Below, piece after piece: positions 27,108 to 34,484 of a DNA stretch of 64,000 nt. Positions within the stretch are counted from its first letter, which is position 1, and each line of letters begins with the position of its first letter. The position numbers and the translations under genes were made by a program. The notes beneath the pieces were generated by a model. It saw nothing but the letters and a program-made list of their open reading frames with translations, was not told the origin of the DNA and ran no database searches. The DNA lies in the NCBI RefSeq assembly GCF_011082085.1, contig NZ_CP041063.1:1612001-1676000 (forward strand). Reading direction: 5' to 3'. This DNA comes from Bacillus sp. Cs-700. Its GTDB lineage: Bacteria > Bacillota > Bacilli > Bacillales > Guptibacillaceae.

Positions 27108-28046
27108 TCATCCAGACATTCTTGAATGAAAATTTTGGTTTAACTTTTCTTCGTTTAAAGAATCTCCTATAAGTATAATAATCGGTGTCTTTTCTTCATC
27201 AGTTTGTAAAAGCCTTAGCTTTCCAGAGGCAAATTGAAAATGATAGTTCATAGGCTCACCTTTAAATCGAACAAACCCTTTCCCTCTTAACACTTCCATT
27301 GGTAACTCAGCAATCCATTTTTCAAAAAGTAGTTGATTTACTTCAGTAAACCCTTCTATCTGAATACTTCGAAGAGATGAGTGATTATGACGATGGCCTA
27401 CAGCGCTGTGATCTTGATTCGTCATGGGAGTAAGTAGATCATATCTTTTTTGAAATAATTCGGTTTCTTGAATGTTTCCAAAAGCTGTTCTAAAAACAGG
27501 AATATCCTCTTTCAACATGCCACTCAATTTGTTATTTATTTTCTTTATCAAGGATTCGTTTATTAAATCTTCTTTATTAAGAATGACCATACTCGCACAG
27601 GAAATCTGTTGTTTCAATAACTTACGAATTTCTTTACTACTAGTAAAGAAGTGTTGGTGTTCAAGAAAATGACTTCCATCTACAACCGTTATCATCGAGT
27701 TCAACTCATATATTTGAGTGAATTCTGGAGTCGTTAATGCCGTTTCTATATCGATTGGATTAGCAACCCCCGTTCCTTCTATTAACAATAAATCTATGTC
27801 TTCTTCGCTAAATGACCGTAGTGTTTCGTTTAAATCATCCTGAATCGAACAACAAATGCATCCATTTAATAATGTCTTTACGTTCTGTTTCTTAAAGTAC
27901 GTTTCCTCCACATTCTTGGTACCTAACTCATTAAGAATGATGCCGGTTTTTAACCCTTTCTTTTTACATTTTTCTATCATATTTAGAAGTACCGTCGTCT
28001 TCCCACTTCCAAGAAAACCACTAATCAAATAAACTGGTATTTTCAT
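27108..28046 (-). CDS. Second COG0523 GTPase with a His-rich segment
   Basis: This 312-residue G3E GTPase is a paralogue of the protein at 22489-23664. It has Walker A SGFLGSGKTTV at about 8-18, the metal motif GCICCSIQDDL near 63-73, IEGTGVANP, and the guanine motif NKED. The His-rich loop GHRHNHSS, a likely metal-binding stretch, follows near 210. A short CobW_C domain follows. I chose the ATG at 28046 (AAGGAGG seven bases upstream). It is transcribed divergently from znuA with two adjacent Zur boxes between them, which supports a zinc-insertion role rather than cobalt or nitrile hydratase maturation. Confidence 0.88.
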   Translation of the reverse strand: MKIPVYLISGFLGSGKTTVLLNMIEKCKKKGLKTGIILNELGTKNVEETYFKKQNVKTLLNGCICCSIQDDLNETLRSFSEEDIDLLLIEGTGVANPIDIETALTTPEFTQIYELNSMITVVDGSHFLEHQHFFTSSKEIRKLLKQQISCASMVILNKEDLINESLIKKINNKLSGMLKEDIPVFRTAFGNIQETELFQKRYDLLTPMTNQDHSAVGHRHNHSSLRSIQIEGFTEVNQLLFEKWIAELPMEVLRGKGFVRFKGEPMNYHFQFASGKLRLLQTDEEKTPIIILIGDSLNEEKLNQNFHSRMSG

Positions 28047-28088
28047 GCTTATCCTCCTTTTCCATTCGACTCTAAAATATCTTAACAC

Positions 28089-28109
28089 AAAACGTAATGA
28101 TTTTGATTT
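28089..28109. promoter_or_regulatory. Zur box 1 of the divergent GTPase/znuA region
   Basis: AAAACGTAAT, one base, ATTTTGATTT; read on the minus strand it matches the Zur consensus at 17 of 20 positions. It is nearer the GTPase gene and probably serves it. Confidence 0.75.
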
Positions 28110-28111
28110 AC

Positions 28112-28132
28112 AAATCGAAATCATTACGATAA
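28112..28132. promoter_or_regulatory. Zur box 2 of the divergent GTPase/znuA region
   Basis: AAATCGAAAT, one base, ATTACGATAA; 17 of 20 positions match the consensus. Its centre is 23 bases from that of box 1, about two helical turns, so two dimers could bind side by side. It overlaps the likely -10 region of znuA (TTGATT at 28103-28108, 16 bases, TACGAT at 28125-28130). Confidence 0.82.
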
Positions 28133-28166
28133 TATTAAAAATAGAATTTTACGAGGGGGAAATAGT

Positions 28167-29156
28167 TTGAATTTAAATTACGGGAAAATTTTATTATGTT
28201 TGATGACTGTCTTGGTATTAGCTGCGTGTGGGGGAAAAGAAACGAGTACGACTGCTTCGAATGAAAGTAGTGAAGAAAAGAAACTAAGCATTTACACAAC
28301 GCTATTTCCAATTGAGGATTTCACAAGGAAAATAGGTGGGGAACATGTTGAAGTTGTCTCGATTTTACCACCTGGATCGGATGCACATACTTACGAACCA
28401 ACGACACAAACGATGATCAATATAGCTGAAGCCGATGCCTTCATCTATAACGGATTAGGAATGGAAAGCTATGCGGAAGCGATTGCTGAGTCGGTAGACA
28501 AGGATGTAAAAATGGTTGAAGCTTCTTCTGGAATTGAAGCCTTAGAACATAGCGAGGAACATGAAGAACATAATGAGCATGAACATGAAGAGCACTCTGA
28601 AGATAAACACGAAGAGCATGAACATGATCACGGTGATCATGACCCGCATATATGGCTTGACCCTAATAAAGCGATTCAAATGGCGGAAAACATTAAAAAT
28701 ACATTAATTGAACTTAACCCAGATGCAAAAGAAGATTTTGAAGCCAATTACCAAAAAGTTAAAAGTGATTTAACTAAGCTAGATAAAGAGTTTACCAGCT
28801 TAGTCGATTCCAAAGATCATCCAGAAATGATTGTTTCTCATGCTGCTTATGGATACTGGGAAAACCATTATGGCATTCATCAGATTGCGATTTCCGGGCT
28901 TTCTCCGTCAAATGAGCCATCTCAAAAAGCGCTTGAAGAAATTATTCATACGGCTAAGGAGAAAAAGTTGAATTATGTATTGTTCGAACAAAACGTCACG
29001 CCTAAGGTGGCAAAAAGCCTCCAGTCCGAAATTGGAGCAAAAGCACTTCGTCTTCACAATTTATCTGTTCTTACTGAGGAAGATATTAATAACAATGAAG
29101 ATTATTTTAGCTTAATGCGTAGAAATCTTGAAACGCTGGATCAAGCATTAAAGTAA
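28167..29156 (+). CDS. znuA: Zinc ABC transporter substrate-binding lipoprotein ZnuA/AdcA-like
   Basis: This 329-residue cluster A-I metal-binding lipoprotein has lipobox LAAC|GGK. The first zinc His is in GSDAHTYEPT (about 70), followed by a His/Glu-rich acidic loop (residues about 131-155) typical of zinc rather than manganese binders. The second His is in DPHIWLDP, and there is a further His in VSHAAYGYW. It starts with TTG after GAGGGGG. No znuB or znuC gene follows; a terminator comes at 29253. The lipoprotein must therefore share a permease encoded elsewhere. The Zur boxes upstream support induction by zinc shortage. Confidence 0.92.
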   Translation: MNLNYGKILLCLMTVLVLAACGGKETSTTASNESSEEKKLSIYTTLFPIEDFTRKIGGEHVEVVSILPPGSDAHTYEPTTQTMINIAEADAFIYNGLGMESYAEAIAESVDKDVKMVEASSGIEALEHSEEHEEHNEHEHEEHSEDKHEEHEHDHGDHDPHIWLDPNKAIQMAENIKNTLIELNPDAKEDFEANYQKVKSDLTKLDKEFTSLVDSKDHPEMIVSHAAYGYWENHYGIHQIAISGLSPSNEPSQKALEEIIHTAKEKKLNYVLFEQNVTPKVAKSLQSEIGAKALRLHNLSVLTEEDINNNEDYFSLMRRNLETLDQALK

Positions 29157-29252
29157 AATCACGAAAGAAACCCTTCTCCTTAAGTAAATTTATTGATTTC
29201 ATTTCATTCCTCTACTTTTCTCTTCTTTTGCCTACGTAGGTAATTAACATAT

Positions 29253-29293
29253 GAAAAAAGAACCAAGAGAATAAGTCTCTTGGTTCTTTTTTC
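29253..29293. terminator. Bidirectional terminator between znuA and the VOC gene
   Basis: An 18-bp perfect stem (29253-29270 with 29276-29293, core AGAACCAAGAGA) and five-base loop have A- and T-runs at the stem base that serve both convergent genes. Confidence 0.93.
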
Positions 29294-29300
29294 ATTCTAA

Positions 29301-29795
29301 CTAATAAGCACCATCAGAATAAGTAAGCTCATAGCTATGAGAATAGATCTCGAAAATATTGCCGAATGGATCTTCTACATACACCATGCGATATGGCTTT
29401 TCGCCAGGATAGTACTCACGAATTGGCATACGCTGTTTCCCACCATGCTCTACGATTTTTTCAACCATTCCTTCAACATCAGGATCCTGAATACAGAAAT
29501 GAAAAATGCCTGTCTTCCAGTATTCGAAGTTGTTTTCCGGCTTTTCGTTTTCTGGAAACTCAAACATTTCAACACCAATTTTATCTCCTGTTGAAAGGTG
29601 GGCAATTCGAAACGTATCCCAATCGTCGCCAAAGACGTCACGGCACATTTGACCGATTGGAGAATCATCATTTTGCACATCAGAAGGCTCCATTAAAATA
29701 TACCAACCGAATACTTCTTTATAAAATTTAATCGCCTCTTCAAGGTTTGGGACAGATAGTCCGATATGAGAAAAACTTCTTGGATATGGTAACAT
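29301..29795 (-). CDS. VOC family (glyoxalase/dioxygenase-like) protein
   Basis: This 164-residue vicinal-oxygen-chelate protein has two beta-alpha-beta-beta-beta repeats. It begins FSHIGLSVPNLEEAIKFY (putative metal His10) and ends with VEDPFGNIFEIYSHSYE. An acidic residue in GVEMFEF and His in GIFHFCIQDP complete a plausible metal site. GGAGGAG precedes the ATG. It is divergent from the HxlR-type regulator gene, which probably controls it, suggesting a role in detoxifying reactive carbonyl or electrophilic compounds. The substrate is not identifiable. Confidence 0.85.
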   Translation of the reverse strand: MLPYPRSFSHIGLSVPNLEEAIKFYKEVFGWYILMEPSDVQNDDSPIGQMCRDVFGDDWDTFRIAHLSTGDKIGVEMFEFPENEKPENNFEYWKTGIFHFCIQDPDVEGMVEKIVEHGGKQRMPIREYYPGEKPYRMVYVEDPFGNIFEIYSHSYELTYSDGAY

Positions 29796-29925
29796 AGTTT
29801 TGTACTCCTCCTTAGTGATTATGTTCTGTCAACATACGTTTATTATACTGAGAACAAAAAAATCACGTAAGACCGCACTTTTTTGTGCGATACTAACCAA
29901 AAGGTAAGAAAGGAGTCGATCCACT
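29796..29925. promoter_or_regulatory. Divergent control region of the VOC and HxlR genes
   Basis: The 130-base region holds TATACT/TATAAT-like elements on both strands near 29842-29849 and a CGCAC-TTTTTT-GTGCG inverted repeat at 29874-29889, a possible operator. The ribosome site AAGGAG of the regulator gene lies at its right end. Confidence 0.45.
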
Positions 29926-30255
29926 ATGACTTCTCCAGTCGATCAAAACGGGAAATTGAAATGCTCGATTGAATATACGCTAAAGAAAATCGGTGGCAAA
30001 TGGAAAACGGTGATCTTGTGGCACCTTTGTATGGATGGAAGTTTCCGATACAATGAATTACACAAGTTACTACCAGGTGTCACACACAAAGTAATGAGTC
30101 AGCAGCTAAAAGAATTGGAAGAAGAAGGCTTCATCAACCGAAAACAAGAAAATACCGTTCCCCCTAAAGTGGAATATTCGATTACAGAAAAGGGAAAAAC
30201 GTTGATACCAATCTTAGAGCAGATGCATTTGTGGGGAACAGAAAATCAAGAATAA
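29926..30255 (+). CDS. HxlR family transcriptional regulator with a single conserved-position Cys
   Basis: This 109-residue winged-helix regulator has the core KCSIEYTLKKIGGKWKTVIL and SFRYNELHKLLPGVTHKVMSQQLKELEEEGF typical of HxlR/YodB/HypR proteins. Cys13 sits just before the first helix, the place of the redox- or electrophile-sensing Cys of YodB-type members. It is divergent from the VOC gene, a common arrangement in which the regulator represses or activates the neighbour. Sensing of quinones, aldehydes or hypochlorite is inferred by analogy only. Confidence 0.9.
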   Translation: MTSPVDQNGKLKCSIEYTLKKIGGKWKTVILWHLCMDGSFRYNELHKLLPGVTHKVMSQQLKELEEEGFINRKQENTVPPKVEYSITEKGKTLIPILEQMHLWGTENQE

Positions 30256-30259
30256 TAAA

Positions 30260-30302
30260 TGCCTGCTCCTCCTATTAGCATGGAGTGACAGGCACCTTTT
30301 TT
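30260..30302. terminator. Rho-independent terminator after the HxlR gene
   Basis: TGCCTG-CTCC pairs with GGAG-TGA-CAGGCA, leaving a small bulge, followed by CCTTTTTT on the plus strand. It may also stop transcription of rpiA from the other side. Confidence 0.7.
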
Positions 30303-30320
30303 CATTTGTCATGTCACTCT

Positions 30321-30983
30321 TTACGAAATCTCGTGAATTCCAACTTCACTTGCCACTAATGCTTTTGAAACTACCGTCGTAAAGAGTGACACATCAAGTA
30401 CACCAGGTATTTCTTTCAGATTTGTTTCAAGTTGCCCAGCATTTTGCCCTTTCTCAAACCACACATCAACTAAAAAGTTTCCATAATCGGTAACTGTATA
30501 GCCATCCTTCACAGAACTTGAACGCACTTCTGCCTTTCCACCTAACACGGCCACTTTTTTTCGCACAAGTGCTAGAGAATCTTGCAAAATTTCCAACACG
30601 ACTGGATGCATATAAGTTAACTCTGGCACAACTTTCGAATCATCAACAAGCAGAATATATTCTTTTGCCATATGAGCAATGAGTTTTTCCTGCGTATGAA
30701 TGCCTCCTCCGCTCTTCATGGCATGCAACTTCTCATCAACCTCATCACACCCATCAAATGCAACGTCTATTTCCTCAACCGCACTTGTTGGCAGCACGTT
30801 CAGTCCTTGCCTAACGCACAAATGCTTTGTTTTTAGAGATGGGGTTACGACCTTTACATTTAACTTTTCTTCTTTAATAAAGTCAATTAAATAACCAATT
30901 GTACTTCCACCACCAAGACCGATGATGGTATCGTCTGTTATGTATGCTAGCGCTGCTTTTGCACACTTTTGTTTGAGATTCAT
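30321..30983 (-). CDS. rpiA: Ribose-5-phosphate isomerase A
   Basis: Interconverts ribose 5-phosphate and ribulose 5-phosphate in the pentose phosphate pathway. The 220 residues carry GLGGGSTIGYLI (phosphate loop), AFDGCDEVDEKL, and KSGGGIHTQEKLIA with the catalytic acid/base region, matching RpiA. I chose the ATG at 30983 because AGGTCAGGTG precedes it and family length is 219-230. The longer frame to 31079 is not homologous in its first 32 residues. Bacillus species commonly use RpiB, so an rpiA gene here is a small difference. It is monocistronic and not part of the fructan genes next door. Confidence 0.92.
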   Translation of the reverse strand: MNLKQKCAKAALAYITDDTIIGLGGGSTIGYLIDFIKEEKLNVKVVTPSLKTKHLCVRQGLNVLPTSAVEEIDVAFDGCDEVDEKLHAMKSGGGIHTQEKLIAHMAKEYILLVDDSKVVPELTYMHPVVLEILQDSLALVRKKVAVLGGKAEVRSSSVKDGYTVTDYGNFLVDVWFEKGQNAGQLETNLKEIPGVLDVSLFTTVVSKALVASEVGIHEIS

Positions 30984-31080
30984 GTGTAACACCTGACCTT
31001 TATATAGGATTGTTTTAGTTAATCTGATTGTAACAAACGTTGCCGATAAAAAATGATTATGTAAATTAATTGTACACAAA

Positions 31081-31108
31081 AAAGAGTTCTAGAAGACTAG
31101 AACTCTTT
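31081..31108 (-). terminator. Terminator of the lacI-type/yesL/GH32 operon
   Basis: A perfect 12-bp stem (AAAGAGTTCTAG at 31081-31092 with its complement at 31097-31108) and four-base loop are followed on the minus strand by TTTTTTGTG. Confidence 0.9.
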
Positions 31109-31118
31109 CCAATAACAA

Positions 31119-32618
31119 TCATTGATTAGACCACACTGACTTCAATCGATTTATCTGAATCGCATTAATAAAAACCTCTCCACTACAGTAGAGCTCTAAA
31201 TCCTTACTTTGCTCTGAAGGAAACACTAAATTTGTCATAACGGTTTCTCCACCATTCCCAAAAATTTCAATAGAGGAGCGATCAATTAACACGCTTAACT
31301 GTAAGCGCTTTCCGATAAGTTCCATGTTAACTGTCTGCTTACACGAAAAAGAGTCATGAAAGGAAGAGTCTCCTGATTGAGTTCGATCAAAAGTTAGCAT
31401 TTCTGTTTCAGTATGATATTCGATAACAGTCTCTTCTTTATCAGACTTTAAGACCTTTAAGCCAACTACTTCTGATAAACCTAGATCAAGATCAATCGTT
31501 ATCGCAAGGGTGTTTCCACGAATATCAGCTAGCACATTTTCTCCAGATTGTACCCTTTGATCTTTAAACATAGCGAGAGGCTCTTTAATCTTTTCAAGTT
31601 CTGTAACAGGCATTTGGATAAGTTCGATACCAGCGGAAGTGGATTTTAAGGCTAATTCCCTAGGGATTGTCATCGCGCTTCGCCATCCTTCTGTAGGCGT
31701 TTCATTCGCATAGCGCCAGTTACTCATCCATCCAATTAAAACCCTTCTCCCATCATGATCTGGTAGGTCTGACCACGTTACGCCTGCGTAGTTATCTCTT
31801 CCGTGATCAAGCCAGCGCCCATGATCTGGTTGATGATCATTTCGAAACGTTTCGCCATCAAATTCACCAATAAAATATTGTGTTTTTGAACCGCTTTCGA
31901 CATCTGGATGGTCGCCAAGGCTAACGAGTAATACCCACTTTTGTTTGGATGGATCGTGATCCACTGGTAGTTTAAATAAATCAGGGCATTCCCATACACC
32001 CTGATGCGACCCTTCTTTCTCTCCAAACGTACTCGCAAACTCCCAGTCGATTAAATTTAAAGACGTGTAAATACTAATTGATTGCCCCGAAGCAATGACC
32101 ATCACCCAGCGATTGGTTTCTTTATTCCAGAAAACTTTAGGGTCTCGAAAATCTAGAAGTCGAGGTTCTGTAAGGACTGGATTCCCTTTATAAAATGTCC
32201 AGCTCCTCCCATTATCGCTGCTGTAAGCTAGACTCTGTCGCTGCCGTGGTCTCTCGGATCCAGGATATGTATCCGCATGAGTGAAGATAGCTACAAGCCC
32301 ACTTTTCCCATTAAAGAAACCAGTTGTATCATCCCAGTCCACAACCGCACTACCTGAGAAAATAGCCCCGTTTTGATCGGGTTTCAATGCAATAGGGAGG
32401 TGCTCCCAGTGAATAAAATCTTTACTCACCGCATGTCCCCAATGCATCGGTCCCCACACACTACTATACGGATGGTACTGATAGAATAAATGATATTCTC
32501 CGTTAAAATAAACCATTCCATTTGGGTCGTTCATCCAATTTGATTCCGGAGTGAAATGAAACTGAGGCCTGTGCTTCTCTGAATAGTTGCTTTGAGGAAT
32601 CACTTGTTCAACATCCAA
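31119..32618 (-). CDS. Cytoplasmic GH32 beta-fructosidase
   Basis: This 499-residue GH32 enzyme without a signal peptide hydrolyses terminal fructosyl residues of sucrose or imported fructo-oligosaccharides. The catalytic triad is complete: nucleophile Asp31 in WMNDPNG, transition-state stabiliser Asp159 in FRDP, and acid/base Glu210 in WECPD. The five-blade propeller is followed by the usual beta-sandwich (from about 340). The start is TTG with AAGGG upstream. It is the third gene after the LacI regulator and the YesL-type gene. It closely resembles the second GH32 module of the secreted 1989-residue protein, suggesting a recent common origin. Confidence 0.93.
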   Translation of the reverse strand: MDVEQVIPQSNYSEKHRPQFHFTPESNWMNDPNGMVYFNGEYHLFYQYHPYSSVWGPMHWGHAVSKDFIHWEHLPIALKPDQNGAIFSGSAVVDWDDTTGFFNGKSGLVAIFTHADTYPGSERPRQRQSLAYSSDNGRSWTFYKGNPVLTEPRLLDFRDPKVFWNKETNRWVMVIASGQSISIYTSLNLIDWEFASTFGEKEGSHQGVWECPDLFKLPVDHDPSKQKWVLLVSLGDHPDVESGSKTQYFIGEFDGETFRNDHQPDHGRWLDHGRDNYAGVTWSDLPDHDGRRVLIGWMSNWRYANETPTEGWRSAMTIPRELALKSTSAGIELIQMPVTELEKIKEPLAMFKDQRVQSGENVLADIRGNTLAITIDLDLGLSEVVGLKVLKSDKEETVIEYHTETEMLTFDRTQSGDSSFHDSFSCKQTVNMELIGKRLQLSVLIDRSSIEIFGNGGETVMTNLVFPSEQSKDLELYCSGEVFINAIQINRLKSVWSNQ

Positions 32619-32659
32619 TATTCAGCACCCTTTCCATCAACAAAGTTTTAACGAAACGA

Positions 32660-33280
32660 TTAATTGATTTGTAGTTTACTAATGGCTTTAAGAAACCAGT
32701 AACTAATAAAATAAGCTAACATGCTTGAGATAAAGAATAGTCCTGCAGGATTATCTAATAAGAAATAAACTGTACCGAGGGTGACAACACCAATGATGAT
32801 CGTTGAATAAGGACTTGCTACAACAAGAAAAAATGAATTTCTCACCAGTTCGTGCCACTTTGCTTTCACATGAACCATCATCGGAAATACGTATATGGTT
32901 ATCAGAATAAAAATGATACTTAGTAAAACACTCACAATGAAAATGACAATTTCGACCACTGAGCCAGATAGAGATACGATTTGGAAATTAAGGTATAAAG
33001 AAAGTCCGACTAAACTCCAAATAAGGGATATGCCAAAGCTTTGTTTGAAATTCTCTCTAAATAACTTAAAGAATGTAATGAAAACACCCGCTTCTCCTTT
33101 TTGTAGTTGCCACGATCGCACAACTCCGAACATAGCCGCTGTTGAAGGGAATATCGTGATAATTGGAACACACATAATGGCCCATATGAAGCTGAGAAAG
33201 AGAAAATCTACTGCTTTTTCTAAAAATGAAAACACTCTGTATTTATGATCTCCCAACTCACTCTCCTCCCGTCGTATCAA
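32660..33280 (-). CDS. YesL family (DUF624) membrane protein
   Basis: This 206-residue protein has about five membrane helices and the DUF624 pattern (FLSFIWAIMCVPIITIFPST near the N-terminus). YesL-type proteins occur almost only beside carbohydrate ABC transporters and glycosidases in Bacillaceae; their role is unproven and an accessory role in uptake is assumed. It lies 12 bases after the LacI-type gene and 41 before the GH32 gene. Confidence 0.85.
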   Translation of the reverse strand: MIRREESELGDHKYRVFSFLEKAVDFLFLSFIWAIMCVPIITIFPSTAAMFGVVRSWQLQKGEAGVFITFFKLFRENFKQSFGISLIWSLVGLSLYLNFQIVSLSGSVVEIVIFIVSVLLSIIFILITIYVFPMMVHVKAKWHELVRNSFFLVVASPYSTIIIGVVTLGTVYFLLDNPAGLFFISSMLAYFISYWFLKAISKLQIN

Positions 33281-33292
33281 TCTACTGCTCTC

Positions 33293-34318
33293 CTAACATG
33301 AACTTCGGATCTCTAAGCTGGATGGCAAGCTCACACGTGAAGATTCTTTCTGCGGATTTTCTAAACGAGCGATCAACAATTCTGCTGCTCTTTCGCCTAT
33401 CTCATGAATTGGCTGTTTAATAATGGTTAAAGGTGGGTTGGTTGCTTCAGTCCATTCGTAGTTATCATAGCCAATGACAGCCATCTGTTCTGGTACTTGA
33501 ATCTTGCTTTTATTTAACGTTACGACTGCTCCTAATGTTAGAATGTTGTTCCCAATCATAACCGCCGTACATTTGGATTTTTCAAGTAAAGATGCCATGG
33601 CATTTTTACCAGCTTCCAATGAAGCTTCGTCGATCACAATCATTGATTCATCAACCTGAAGATTGTTTTCTAATAACGCATGCTTATATCCTCTAAGCCG
33701 TTCATCACTCGTTGTTAGGCCAAGTGGACCGGAAATATATCCGATTTTCTGATGTCCCTTCTGAATCAAATGATTCATCGCCTCATAAGTGCCTTTGAAG
33801 TTATCGACAAGCACACAATCACAATCAATCCCCTCTGGCTTTCGATCAATAAATACAATGGGTAACTGATCTTCATATTCCTTCAAATAGCTATGATCTC
33901 CAAAGGTTGGCGCCATAATTAATCCATCAATCATTTGGTTTTTAAACATGTTGATTTGTTGAATCTCATTTTCAATTTCTTCGTTTGAATTACTTAGAAT
34001 TAACTGATAGCCAATTTCCTTAAGCTTTTTCTCAATGCTGTGAGCAATTGACATAAAGAAAAAACCCGAGGTATCCATTTCTTTAGCAGGAATGATCAAA
34101 CCGATCGTTTTTGAACTGCTGCTTCGAAGACTTCTAGCTACGAAGTTCGGACTGTAGTTAAGATCCCGCATAGCCTGATAGACCTTTTTCTTCGTATTTT
34201 CAGAAACATACCTCGTGCCGTTAATAACGTGAGAAACGGTGGCCGTTGAGACACCTGCTTTTTGAGCGACATCTTTCATTTTTGAACGCATATTGCTTCC
34301 ATCTTTAACGGTGCCCAT
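33293..34318 (-). CDS. LacI family regulator of the fructan genes
   Basis: This 341-residue LacI/GalR regulator has an N-terminal helix-turn-helix MKDVAQKAGVSTATVSHVING and hinge region NYSPNFVARSLRSSSS. A periplasmic-binding-like sensor domain follows, starting TIGLIIPAKEM. The ATG at 34318 has AGGTG eight bases upstream. It is first in an operon with yesL and the cytoplasmic GH32 gene. Palindromes of the CGTAATCG type, the kind LacI proteins bind, lie in its own leader and in the leader of the transporter/secreted-enzyme operon. It probably represses both until a fructoside inducer appears. Confidence 0.92.
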   Translation of the reverse strand: MGTVKDGSNMRSKMKDVAQKAGVSTATVSHVINGTRYVSENTKKKVYQAMRDLNYSPNFVARSLRSSSSKTIGLIIPAKEMDTSGFFFMSIAHSIEKKLKEIGYQLILSNSNEEIENEIQQINMFKNQMIDGLIMAPTFGDHSYLKEYEDQLPIVFIDRKPEGIDCDCVLVDNFKGTYEAMNHLIQKGHQKIGYISGPLGLTTSDERLRGYKHALLENNLQVDESMIVIDEASLEAGKNAMASLLEKSKCTAVMIGNNILTLGAVVTLNKSKIQVPEQMAVIGYDNYEWTEATNPPLTIIKQPIHEIGERAAELLIARLENPQKESSRVSLPSSLEIRSSC

Positions 34319-34376
34319 ATCATTTTCACCTACTTATTAAATTACTCGCTCCTTTAAAGCTGCGAATCACGTGATG

Positions 34377-34390
34377 CGTAATCGATTACG
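34377..34390. promoter_or_regulatory. LacI-type operator, distal site
   Basis: CGTAATCGATTACG is a perfect 14-base palindrome with the central CG typical of LacI-family operators. It lies in the leader of the lacI-type operon, about 60 bases after the predicted transcription start. Confidence 0.8.
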
Positions 34391-34406
34391 TTACATTTTA
34401 TAAAAG

Positions 34407-34425
34407 AAGCTCTTAAAAAGAGCTT
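34407..34425 (-). terminator. Hairpin in the lacI-type leader, possible attenuator or operon-end terminator
   Basis: AAGCTCTT pairs with AAGAGCTT (eight-base stem, three-base loop), followed on the minus strand by CTTTTAT. It lies after the stop of the 1989-residue protein gene and inside the leader of the next operon, so it could end the first transcript or attenuate the second. Confidence 0.45.
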
Positions 34426-34427
34426 AA

Positions 34428-34439
34428 GTAAACGATTAC
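34428..34439. promoter_or_regulatory. LacI-type operator, proximal site
   Basis: GTAAACGATTAC is a near-palindrome matching the sites at 46444-46466 and 46544-46557. It starts about ten bases after the predicted transcription start of the lacI-type operon. Confidence 0.75.
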
Positions 34440-34455
34440 GTATACTATAACATTC

Positions 34456-34484
34456 ATTATAGTTATTAAAGTAAGCGCTGTCAA
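34456..34484 (-). promoter_or_regulatory. Consensus SigA promoter with overlapping cre site, lacI-type operon
   Basis: On the minus strand TTGACA (34484-34479), 17 bases, TATAAT (34461-34456): a perfect SigA promoter. The -35 directly follows the TAA of the upstream gene. AGTAAGCGCTGTCA at 34470-34483 matches the CcpA cre consensus at 12 of 14 positions and covers the -35, so glucose repression is likely. Confidence 0.9.

Noticed and set aside
28089-28132. Single long palindrome between the GTPase and znuA genes
   Set aside because: The two halves fit two separate Zur boxes better than one extended repeat.
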